A stretch of DNA of 64,000 bases from Edaphovirga cremea (GTDB lineage Bacteria > Pseudomonadota > Gammaproteobacteria > Enterobacterales > Enterobacteriaceae), in assembly GCF_003332275.1 (NCBI RefSeq), contig NZ_QOVA01000019.1, forward strand, positions 1 to 64,000, given 5' to 3'. A program made the translations under genes and the position numbers. This document shows, in pieces, positions 39,756 to 48,900 of this stretch. Below the pieces are notes generated by a model, which was not told where the DNA came from, ran no database searches, and saw nothing but the letters and a program-made list of their open reading frames with translations. Position 1 is the first letter of the stretch. The number at the start of each line of letters is the position of its first letter.

Positions 39756-40331
39756 TTATCGCGCCTTGATATCTGCCCCAAGCTTGATATCTGCCCAAAG
39801 AATCAGGCTATCGCGTCGCTGGGGCGTAAGCACACGTGGCGCGGATAACGCTGACCACCAGCATCCTTCGCCTTCACGTAGAATTTCATCCTCCAGCAAG
39901 CCTTCACCGCGGATGACCAGAACCACACCGCTGTGCCCAATGGGCAGTGTTTGTGACTGCACCACGGAATTTACCTGCGCAATCAGTGAGGTACGGCGGG
40001 TCATAATGTTGAAGTCCTGACTCGGGCCGTGGCCGATGGTGGCGTGTAGCGCCAATTCTCCGGCGAATGCCAACGGTTTTCCTGTCGTCAGGATAAAATC
40101 TTCCCCGCCCTCGCCCCATAGCCGCACACTGTCCCCAGCGATCAAGGTGATGGAACGATCAATTCCCGCAAAGGCAGAAAACGGCCCATCCTGCGCGATG
40201 GTTGCGATGCTTGCACGCCAGTCAAACTGAGCAGCACCTTGCGGCCAACTGACGATCTCCCTTGTTTCGCCGCCGCCATTGCGCCAACGGCTGACGGGCA
40301 GCGAATCAATGGCAAAACGAACCGGTAGCAT
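39756..40331 (-). CDS. hutD: HutD family protein
   Basis: A 191-aa cupin-like HutD family protein: LPVSRWRNGGGETREI near the N-terminus, FDWRASIATIAQDGPFSAFAGIDRSITL, and FNIMTRRTS. HutD is proposed in Pseudomonas to tune hut expression, perhaps by binding formylglutamate; it is not a catalytic step. The start overlaps the hutF stop (ATGA), so the order of translation is hutF-hutD. The C-terminus carries a six-residue duplication (ADIKLG/ADIKAR) from an 18-bp tandem repeat. Confidence 0.88.
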   Translation of the reverse strand: MLPVRFAIDSLPVSRWRNGGGETREIVSWPQGAAQFDWRASIATIAQDGPFSAFAGIDRSITLIAGDSVRLWGEGGEDFILTTGKPLAFAGELALHATIGHGPSQDFNIMTRRTSLIAQVNSVVQSQTLPIGHSGVVLVIRGEGLLEDEILREGEGCWWSALSAPRVLTPQRRDSLILWADIKLGADIKAR

Positions 40332-41701
40332 CAGAAGGTCTCCTGCAGGGTTTTCAATAACTGGAAGAAATCATTGGCGGCGTCTTGCTGTTGCGCATGC
40401 TGTCCGGCGACGATTACAGCCTTGCCAGCAACATAAACGTCTTTAATCTGCTGGGGACCACCGGCAAACAGCCAGCGGTTGAGCAACTGGTCGGTACTGG
40501 CTGCCGCCAGATAGGGATCATTGCCATCAAGAACCAGCCAATCGGCACGATACCCCACACGCAGGCTACCTATCTGCGCGCCACACGCCTGCGCCCCACC
40601 GGCCAATGCCTGGCGATAAAGTACTTCACCGACCGCGGGCTGTTGCGCGGTAACCATCCTGTTGCGACGCCGATCGCGCAACCGCTGCGTGTATTCCAGC
40701 CAGCGCAACTCTTCAACCACATTCAGCGAAACGTGGCTGTCAGAACCGATCCCCCAGCGCCCCTGTTGCGCAATGTATTCCACCGCGGGGAAAATCCCAT
40801 CGCCAAGATTGGCCTCGGTGGTTGGGCATAATCCGGCGACCGCACCGCTGGCGGCCAGTCGATCCCGCTCACTGTCATCCAGATGCGTGGCATGGACCAG
40901 ACACCAACGCGCATCCACATCGACATGGTTCAGCAACCAACCCACTGGCCGCTCACCACACCAGGCAAGGCTGTCACTCACCTCTTTTTGCTGCTCGGCA
41001 ATATGGATATGCACGGGCAGATTGGCCGAACTGGCAGACAATACCTGCTCGATCTGTTGCAGATTGACTGCGCGCAGCGAATGGAAACACAGCCCTTGAT
41101 TTTGCAGCGGTGACGCCGCAATTTGCCCGGCGATAATCTGCTGCTGCAAAAGATAGCTGTCGCTATCCTGAATGAATCGTTTCTGCCCGGCGAGTGCAGG
41201 CTGGCTGCCAAAACCGCTATAGCTGTAGAGCACAGGCAGCATCGTCAAACCAATACCGGCCTGTTGCGCCGCATGACTGATATGCGCGGTCATCTCCCCA
41301 CGATCTTGATAAGGCTGACCGTCTGCCTGATGGTGGAGATAGTGGAACTCTGCCACCTGGGTATAGCCCCCTTTCAGCATTTCGATATACAACTGCCGGG
41401 CAATCACCCCCACCTGCGGCGGCGTCAGGCGCTGCACCAACCGATACATCAGATCGCGCCAGGTCCAGAAACTGTCCTGCGGATCGCCGGCCACTTCTGC
41501 CAGCCCGGCCATCAACCGCTGGAAAGCGTGTGAATGCAGATTGGGCATTCCAGGCACCACGGCCCCCTGCAACACGATGCAGCCCTCAGCGGACTCACCG
41601 GAGGTTACGGCAATCAGTATTCCCTGCTGATCCACGTCCAGCCTGACATTTTCAGCCCATCCCTGCGGCAGTAACGCGCGTTTGGCAAAATACGCTGGCA
41701 T
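40331..41701 (-). CDS. hutF: Formimidoylglutamate deiminase
   Basis: It converts N-formimino-L-glutamate to N-formyl-L-glutamate and ammonia. Amidohydrolase fold, 456 aa: metal-site PNLHSHAFQRLMAG near residue 57, HIHIAEQQKEV near 232, VHATHLDD near 270, and GIGSDSHVSLN near 318. Its presence together with a HutG deformylase defines the five-step pathway rather than the formiminoglutamase route of Klebsiella. It is transcribed away from hutC. Confidence 0.94.
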   Translation of the reverse strand: MPAYFAKRALLPQGWAENVRLDVDQQGILIAVTSGESAEGCIVLQGAVVPGMPNLHSHAFQRLMAGLAEVAGDPQDSFWTWRDLMYRLVQRLTPPQVGVIARQLYIEMLKGGYTQVAEFHYLHHQADGQPYQDRGEMTAHISHAAQQAGIGLTMLPVLYSYSGFGSQPALAGQKRFIQDSDSYLLQQQIIAGQIAASPLQNQGLCFHSLRAVNLQQIEQVLSASSANLPVHIHIAEQQKEVSDSLAWCGERPVGWLLNHVDVDARWCLVHATHLDDSERDRLAASGAVAGLCPTTEANLGDGIFPAVEYIAQQGRWGIGSDSHVSLNVVEELRWLEYTQRLRDRRRNRMVTAQQPAVGEVLYRQALAGGAQACGAQIGSLRVGYRADWLVLDGNDPYLAAASTDQLLNRWLFAGGPQQIKDVYVAGKAVIVAGQHAQQQDAANDFFQLLKTLQETF

Positions 41702-41774
41702 AAACCCTTTCCTGAACAGTGTGTGTGAATGATGGACAATATAATTCTGCGGGGCTGGTATTTCTGCGCCTCAG

Positions 41775-41788
41775 CTTGTATATACATA
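41775..41788. promoter_or_regulatory. HutC operator between hutF and hutC
   Basis: CTTGTATATACATA followed by TACATA, within the 196-bp divergent region. Position and sequence suit repression of both hutFD and hutCIG. Confidence 0.72.
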
Positions 41789-41897
41789 TACATACGCCGA
41801 ATAGAACAGTAAATGTCAAAGGCTGTTTTTTCAGCTCAAAATTTTATGCTGCGCGGCTTATCCCGTTCGGCACCTATCGTCTTCTGAGGGGGATCCT

Positions 41898-42668
41898 GTG
41901 GCTGAACAACAGGTGCTGTCACAATTGGCGGCGGCGATGAGTGACTCGCCCGCACCAATTTATCAAAGGGTTAAACAGGCCATCGTCAACCAGATTCGTT
42001 CCGGCATGTGGCAGCCACATCAGCGGGTGCCGTCGGAAAGCGAACTGGTGAATGAATTGGGCGTCAGTCGCATGACCATCAATCGCGCACTGCGGGAACT
42101 GACCAGTGAAGGCTTTCTGCTGCGTATGCAAGGCGTTGGCACGTTTGTGGCGGAGGCAAAAGCCTATACCGCGATGCTGGAAGTGCATAACATCGCCGAA
42201 GAGATTGCAGAGCGCGGTCATCGCCACAGCAGCAAAGTGTTGCGCATGATCTCCCGTGCGGCAGACAGCGAACAGGCATTGGCGTTGGGCATCCAACCCG
42301 GGCAGACGGTGTTTTATTCACAGATTGTGCATTATGAAAACGATATTCCGGTGCAACTTGAGGATCGTTTTGTCAATCCGCAGGCTGCGCCTGATTATCT
42401 GCAACAGGATTTCACCCTGCTAACCCCGCATCACTATCTGAGTCAGGCGGCACCGCTTACCGCAGGCGAACACGTGGTCGAAGCGGTGAGCCCTACCGAC
42501 GAACAGCGGGAATTACTGGCATTGGCCGCGCATGAGCCCTGCCTGTTGATCCGCCGTCGCACCTGGCACGGTACGCGGGTGGTGACCTCTGCGCGATTAC
42601 TCTATCCCGGTTCGCGCTATCAACTCTTTGGCCGTTTCAAAAGTCACGGCGATACACGAAATTCATAA
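41898..42668 (+). CDS. hutC: HutC, GntR-family histidine-utilisation repressor
   Basis: A GntR/HutC transcription factor induced by urocanate. The N-terminal winged helix has [20 protein letters not shown] ... [26 protein letters not shown]. The C-terminal UTRA ligand domain starts near residue 95 and has [19 protein letters not shown] and [12 protein letters not shown]. The start is GTG at 41898 with GAGGGGG six bases upstream; an internal ATG at 41939 is the alternative. 256 aa. hutI follows after 8 bp. Confidence 0.92.
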   Translation: MAEQQVLSQLAAAMSDSPAPIYQRVKQAIVNQIRSGMWQPHQRVPSESELVNELGVSRMTINRALRELTSEGFLLRMQGVGTFVAEAKAYTAMLEVHNIAEEIAERGHRHSSKVLRMISRAADSEQALALGIQPGQTVFYSQIVHYENDIPVQLEDRFVNPQAAPDYLQQDFTLLTPHHYLSQAAPLTAGEHVVEAVSPTDEQRELLALAAHEPCLLIRRRTWHGTRVVTSARLLYPGSRYQLFGRFKSHGDTRNS

Positions 42669-42676
42669 GTGGAGTC

Positions 42677-43900
42677 ATGATGGCAGCAGAACAGCAATGC
42701 GATAGCCTGTGGTATGGCGCGGATCTGGTCACCATGCGTGGCGGCCACTACCACTTGATTGAAGACGGGGCGATCGCCGTTAAAGACGGCAAGATTGTCT
42801 GGATAGGTGAACGTGGCTTGTGCCCAGAATTCCCGCTGGCAACGCGCACCGATTTTGGTGGCGGCATCATTACCCCCGGATTTATTGACTGCCATACCCA
42901 TCTGGTTTTTGGCGGCGATCGCAGTGCGGAGTTTGAGCAGCGCCTGAACGGTGTGAGTTATGCAGAAATCGCCGCCAATGGCGGTGGCATCCTCTCAACC
43001 GTCAATGCCACCCGTGCAGCGACAGAGGCGCAACTTCTGGCCTCGGCAAAATGTCGCCTGGCACCTTTACTGGCTGAGGGCGTAACCACCGTTGAAATAA
43101 AATCCGGTTATGGCCTGACGATCGACAGCGAAATGAAGATGCTGCGGGTTGCACGACAGTTGGGTGAAGAATTGCCCGTCACTGTGAAAACCACCTGTCT
43201 GGCGGCACATGCCCTGCCGCCCGAATTCAAAGGTCGCGCGGATGACTATATTGCTGTGATCTGTGATTCATTGCTGCCTCAGGTAGCCTCGGCTGGCCTG
43301 GCCGACGCTGTGGACGCATTTTGTGAACATCTGGCTTTTTCCCCGCAACAGGTGGAAAAAGTCTTCGATGCCGCGCATCGGCTTGGACTGCCCGTCAAAC
43401 TGCATGCCGAACAACTTTCATCCCTCGGCGGCAGCAAATTGGCCGCGCAACATCAGGCGCTCTCTGCTGATCATCTGGAATATGCCGGCGAAAGCGATGT
43501 TATCGAGATGGCACGACAGGGTACGATTGCCGTCCTGCTGCCCGGTGCGTATTACCTGCTGCGTGAAACCCAGGCTCCCCCGGTTGATCTGTTTCGACAG
43601 CATAACGTGCCGATGGCCATTGCCAGCGATGCCAATCCAGGTACCTCGCCCGCGTTATCCCTGCGCTTGATGCTAAATATGGCGTGTACACTTTTTCGTC
43701 TGACGCCTGAAGAGGCCCTGGCAGGAATTACCCATCACGCCGCCCGCGCACTGGGGATTGAGAAGACTCACGGCACGCTGGAAATCGGCAAAACTGCGGA
43801 TTTTGTTCATTGGCCGCTGGCACGCCCGGCGGAACTGGTTTACTGGTTGGGCGGTCAACTGCCCTGCACAGTCATCTATCTCGGAGAAGTTCGCTTATGA
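42677..43900 (+). CDS. hutI: Imidazolonepropionase
   Basis: It hydrolyses imidazolone propionate to formiminoglutamate, step three. Metal-dependent amidohydrolase, 407 aa: [24 protein letters not shown] near residue 70, [17 protein letters not shown] near 140, [12 protein letters not shown] near 240, and SDANPGTSP near 320. The stop overlaps the hutG start (ATGA). Confidence 0.96.
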   Translation: MMAAEQQCDSLWYGADLVTMRGGHYHLIEDGAIAVKDGKIVWIGERGLCPEFPLATRTDFGGGIITPGFIDCHTHLVFGGDRSAEFEQRLNGVSYAEIAANGGGILSTVNATRAATEAQLLASAKCRLAPLLAEGVTTVEIKSGYGLTIDSEMKMLRVARQLGEELPVTVKTTCLAAHALPPEFKGRADDYIAVICDSLLPQVASAGLADAVDAFCEHLAFSPQQVEKVFDAAHRLGLPVKLHAEQLSSLGGSKLAAQHQALSADHLEYAGESDVIEMARQGTIAVLLPGAYYLLRETQAPPVDLFRQHNVPMAIASDANPGTSPALSLRLMLNMACTLFRLTPEEALAGITHHAARALGIEKTHGTLEIGKTADFVHWPLARPAELVYWLGGQLPCTVIYLGEVRL

Positions 43901-44709
43901 CGCTGCCTGAACCTTTCAGTTTTGTCAGTGGCACGCTGCCGCTGTTGATCAGTATTCCCCATGCGGGCGTGACGCTGACGCCCGAAGTTGAAAATGCATT
44001 GACGCCAGAAGCCGCCGTGCTCTCTGATACCGATTGGCATATCCCGCGTTTGTATGATTTTGCGCGCAAAATGGGCGCAAGTATGTTGAAGGGCAATTAT
44101 TCACGCCTGGTTATCGATCTCAACCGCCCTGCTGACGATCAACCATTATATACCACGGCAACGACTGGCCTGTTCCCAGAGACATTATTTGATGGCCGAC
44201 CGGTATTTAAAACAGGCCAGACACCGACACCGCAACAACGGCAGCAATATTTGCGGGAAATATGGCATCCGTACCATCAGCAATTACAACGTGAACTGGA
44301 TCGACTGCGGGCGGAGTTTGGTTATGTCCTGCTGTTTGACGCGCATTCCATTGCCTCGCTGATTCCAAGATTATTCGACGGGCGTTTACCCGATCTCAAT
44401 ATCGGTACAAATGGCGGGACAAGTTGCGATCCCCAATTGGAAGCTCAAATTATCGCATCCTGTGCAGCGCAAAATACCTTCAGCTATGTCGTCAACGGGC
44501 GTTTCAAAGGTGGCTACATCACCCGTGAATATGGCAAACCGACATTGGAACAACACGCCATCCAGCTTGAGCTGGCACAGAAAAATTATATGCAGGAAGA
44601 AATTCCTTTTGATTACCAGCCAGATAACGCCGCGCAACTGCAAGGTATTCTGCAACCGTTAATCACTGCGTTACTGGAATGGGGAAGCCAGCAGAAAACC
44701 CTCTCCTGA
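43897..44709 (+). CDS. hutG: N-formylglutamate deformylase
   Basis: It hydrolyses N-formyl-L-glutamate to glutamate and formate, the last step of the HutF route. FGase-family protein of 270 aa: [15 protein letters not shown] (metal His) near the N-terminus, [17 protein letters not shown] near residue 70, [18 protein letters not shown] near 148, and [13 protein letters not shown] near 205. The ATG at 43897 overlaps hutI; a longer ORF from 43810 lies inside hutI and is rejected. Confidence 0.94.
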   Translation: MTLPEPFSFVSGTLPLLISIPHAGVTLTPEVENALTPEAAVLSDTDWHIPRLYDFARKMGASMLKGNYSRLVIDLNRPADDQPLYTTATTGLFPETLFDGRPVFKTGQTPTPQQRQQYLREIWHPYHQQLQRELDRLRAEFGYVLLFDAHSIASLIPRLFDGRLPDLNIGTNGGTSCDPQLEAQIIASCAAQNTFSYVVNGRFKGGYITREYGKPTLEQHAIQLELAQKNYMQEEIPFDYQPDNAAQLQGILQPLITALLEWGSQQKTLS

Positions 44710-44726
44710 AACAATATCTATTCAGT

Positions 44727-44751
44727 CGCCGTAATAGTTTTTATTGCGGCG
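44727..44751 (+). terminator. Terminator-like hairpin after hutG
   Basis: CGCCGTAATA-GTTTT-TATTGCGGCG forms a 10-bp stem with one G-T pair, 18 bp after the hutG stop. There is no T run. It probably separates hutCIG from the RHS locus. Confidence 0.5.
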
Positions 44752-44953
44752 GTCATAACCGCCAAAGCTCGATAAGAAATAAAGAGAACTGCACCAACTC
44801 CAGCCAATAAAAACCAACCCTTATAATAACAATTAACATTAAACCCTTTTATCCCCTGTAATTGCGGGTGTATATTTCGTCACGTCGAGAAAGTTCGACG
44901 GAAAATAGTCACTCAATTTACTTTGTCACCCTACAATACAATAAGGAATTCCC

Positions 44954-45955
44954 ATGTCTTATTTGTCTGAATTTTCATTTAAACCACAAAATAATAAACT
45001 CCTTTACAGCAATGGTAAACAACAACTTCCTTTTGTATTAACCGTAAAAAAATATAACGATCAATTCCAGCCTGTACCTTTGTCCAAGGCAGAATTGGAT
45101 TCCGTCGTCATTTATGATATCAGCAGCGATATTAATGCGGCTCCTGTAGGTTGCATATTGACACAAGTCAAAGACAATAAGTATGAGCAAGGCAAATGGT
45201 CCGGCGATAATCGCTACCAAACACTCATGGAGAACGTTGCGGATGAAACACAACTTGGCACTGACTCAAACTATTATACTTTCTATTTAACCAGTACCCA
45301 GGCATCACCAGGGTTGCAACTCGCGGCAAAAATACGTCTCGATGAAAGCGATCCTGAAGGAGGCCATCCTGATAATACGTATCGTACCACTGAGGCAGAA
45401 ATCTCCACCGAAGGATTTCAAACTGTAGAAATACAATGCGTTACCCCTTATGTCGTTGATGTGGCGATGATGAGTAATAACACTTCCACCCCAGAGGAAG
45501 GCGATAAAGAAGAGACCTGGCGTAAAGAGGGCGCGGGTAATTCCTATGCTGAAGTCGAGACCTATTACTGGCGTTTTCCTGAGGATTTGCATATTATCGA
45601 TACCCCGGTCATGAAAAAAACTGACGGTTATAGCGAGAACGAATACGGCATTATTTATCTTGATTCACAATATGGCAGTTACACTTTCACTTATATCAAA
45701 AGTTCGATAACACAAGCTGAGGTTGAGGGTTTATTTACGCTCCCTATCAGCATTGGCGAAACGCTTACCTTCCGTCAGGGAACAAATACGCCGGATTGGA
45801 TAAGAATTACCCGCGCAACAACGGACATATTTTCAAAATCTGGTCAAATTTATGGCAGCACCACCTATGCCTTTAACGATAATTATGGCTGCACGCATGA
45901 GTATGTACTCACCCATAGTGATGATTTTGTTGCGGCACAACTTCGTAACGCGTAA
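44954..45955 (+). CDS. Unrecognised 333-aa partner gene of the RHS protein
   Basis: I do not recognise this family. The protein is acidic, soluble, without signal peptide or membrane segment, and rich in Tyr, Thr, Ser, Asn and Asp. It looks like Ig- or lectin-like beta domains: LPFVLTVKKYNDQFQPVPLS at the N-terminus, YTFYLTSTQASPGLQLAAKIRL in the middle, WIRITRATTDIFSKSGQIYG near the end. It is co-oriented with the RHS gene 23 bp downstream, each with a good ribosome binding site (AAGGAA here), so the two are probably one operon. It may be an adaptor, chaperone or surface component. It is AT-rich relative to the hut genes. Confidence 0.65.
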   Translation: MSYLSEFSFKPQNNKLLYSNGKQQLPFVLTVKKYNDQFQPVPLSKAELDSVVIYDISSDINAAPVGCILTQVKDNKYEQGKWSGDNRYQTLMENVADETQLGTDSNYYTFYLTSTQASPGLQLAAKIRLDESDPEGGHPDNTYRTTEAEISTEGFQTVEIQCVTPYVVDVAMMSNNTSTPEEGDKEETWRKEGAGNSYAEVETYYWRFPEDLHIIDTPVMKKTDGYSENEYGIIYLDSQYGSYTFTYIKSSITQAEVEGLFTLPISIGETLTFRQGTNTPDWIRITRATTDIFSKSGQIYGSTTYAFNDNYGCTHEYVLTHSDDFVAAQLRNA

Positions 45956-45978
45956 TTAAATACAATGAAGGGAATATT

Positions 45979-48900
45979 ATGAATGATATTTATTCCAACG
46001 CGTTTAATTTTTCCTCTTCATTGACTGGCAGTATGGATATAAGAACTGGGCAGTATAATGCCCAGATTCATTTAGCCACCCTGAACCCGGTCTCTGAGAC
46101 GTCATTAAAACGCGATATTCTGCTCTCCTTTTCCATGTTGAATAAAACCAATAGTGGATTCGGCATGGGATGGTCGATTAGCGGTTGCTGTCAGTTGGAT
46201 ACCCTGGCCTCGCCGGATACTCTGACGCTTGCCGACGGCACACGTTATCAGTCAGCAACAGACCGCTATTTACCGGGGGGTATTGTCTCGTTCAGCGATC
46301 AGAAAATTAAGAACGTGGTCGTTAAATGCATCGATGCCACGACGCTGAAGATTTACAGTATTAATGGCACCACTGAAACCCTCTATCGGCCAAATACGGA
46401 TGTCCCCTATCAAACCCAAACTTACACGCTGGAAAGTGGCGAAAGTTTCACGTTTTCCTATTGGCATGCGCAGAAGTTGAAAAGCATTACCGATAGTCAG
46501 GGTGTAGAAGTCTTCAGTATTGATTATGATAGCGCAGGGGTAGCACTTTCCGCCAAAGTCAAAGGTGATCAGGGCAAATACGCCTGCATCAGTTTTACCC
46601 AGATAAACGGGTTACTGACCAAAGTCACCCAACCTTATGATTCATTGGGAGCCAAAGAGACACACGGTACGAAATTCGAATATAAATCGCTGTCGCCAAA
46701 ATCGGCAACGTCGCAGGAGTATTTTGCCATTAGCAAAATAACCTCACCGTTGGGGGGCGTCGAAGAGATCGATTATATTTCCAGTGGCTTTACTCTCGAT
46801 AGCGATAATAGTATTCCGGTTGTCAGTCTGATTTCAGAGCGTGCGGGTTACCAACAACCCGAAGTCATCAAAAAATACCGTTATTCGGTGAATAACTTTA
46901 CCGGGTATAACGCGGACACCCGTTATCACTTCGGCCAGGAAAATATCTATTTATCCCAACGCCCCTACGATTACTGGACCTGTGAGGAGATCTACGGCAT
47001 TGATGAGCCAGATGTTTGTCTAAAAAGTGTGACTTATAATCATAATAAATACCACTTACTGACCAATGTCACTACGCTGTGCGACGACACCTGCCTGCAA
47101 TATGTCACCCAATATAACGAACAATTTGACCAACAAGGCAACTCACTTCCCTTTGCTCAACAACCCGCCAATTTACAGTTTCCCAGCGTGGTCAAAACAG
47201 TGGTCAGTTATCTCTCGCAACCTGAACTCAGCCGTGAGTTTACGGAGATTCATGAAACCAATGAGTATGGCAATCTGTGTTCGCAGACCGGCGTAGACGG
47301 CATCACCACGCATTACGACTATTATCCACGCCAGGGTGAAGAGAGGTCTCCCGCTGATCCCAGCGGATTTTTCGAGCGCTACATGCGATCACAAACCCTC
47401 AGTGCCGCCGATGGATTGCAGAAAACGCGTGACTATACCTACCAGTCGATACCGGTTGAGCACCCAGACCATAACTACATGGTGGTGCCGCAAAGTGAAA
47501 CCACCACCGATTGCGTAGCTTATGACAATGAAATGATTACCACGCAAATTCGCGTGGACTATTGTCCGGATAGTGAAAACGCACTTCCTTGTCTGCGCGG
47601 TAAATTGAAGGAAAAAATCAGTTCTGTCACAAAAACCTCCACTCTGGCAACCGATTCAGTCACTCACACTACCCGTGAAATCTATGACTATCTTATTGCA
47701 GACGGCGTATTGGTGACCGATCAAACCCTGATAGGCTTTGATCAATGTCAGTTGAAGACCTCAGAGAGTCAATCGGTCTACACCGGGCTGACCGTGTCAC
47801 AGACCAACCGCCTGGGCGTGTGTGATCAGACTGATTACGATGCATTGGGACGCAAAATAGCCTTTCGCAGTGCAGTCGGTTCGGCGTATATGCAAACCGA
47901 ATCTTACCAGTATCTCTTGCCTCCTGAAGTTGACGCCCCGCGTATGGCGTTAACCGACAGTCACGGGGTGATGTCGCATTTCATCTATGACGGTAAAGGG
48001 CGGATATTGCAGGGTGAGGAACAAGCGGAAAACCAACTTTTCTATCAAACCCGGGCATGCCATTACAACATTCTTGGGCAACTTACTGATGATATCCGCT
48101 ACGACTATCATTCAGACGGAACGCTGTTTGCCACAAAAAGTCAGGCATTTATCTATGACGGTTGGGGAGCGCGTTGCGAAACCCACCACTCTGACGGAAT
48201 AATCGATATCCAGAAACTGGATCCCCTTAATTTACAATTGACGCAGCAGAAAATACGTCGTGATGACAGCGAAAATCCGCTTCAGGTCACTGCACAACTC
48301 TCGGCCAAACGCACTACCTTGAATCTGTTCAAACAGCCGGAGCGCGTTGAGGATTTGACGATTGACGGGCTAACTTATGCTACTCACGCCTACAAATTTG
48401 ACGGGTTTGGTCGTAAAACAAAGATAGTCTCGCCGCTGAATCGCACCCTTTCCGTTCACTGTTATGACACGTTTGATCGCGCTATTTTCATGACCGATGC
48501 GGGCAACAACAACTTTCAGATCGATTATGCCCCATTCACTGCTTCGCCCCTGATGACCGCTATCACTCTGTTGGGAACGACACCCACTGTGTTGGGCAGC
48601 CAGATCTTTGACGGACTGGGGAGGATAGTCGCTAGCACCACCGATTCCATAACGGTGCAATACTCATATGCTGGGGGTGGTGTACGCCCCACCACGCTGA
48701 GCAAAAACGACGGCAGCCTGATTGAATTCAGCTATCTCGCCGAATTGGATGAAAAACCGCTGAAGGTGACCGCGTATCAGGGCGGTGATCGTACGACTGG
48801 TGAACTGCTTTCCGCCTTTACCTATGCAAAACAGCAGGACGCGGGATGCGCGATCGGCACCTTGTTGCAGGCAACAAACAACAATGCGACCTATGATTAT

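Noticed and set aside
43810-43896. Upstream extension of hutG into hutI
   Set aside because: The extension lies inside the hutI coding sequence and has no family counterpart. The ATG at 43897 overlaps the hutI stop and matches the conserved N-terminus.
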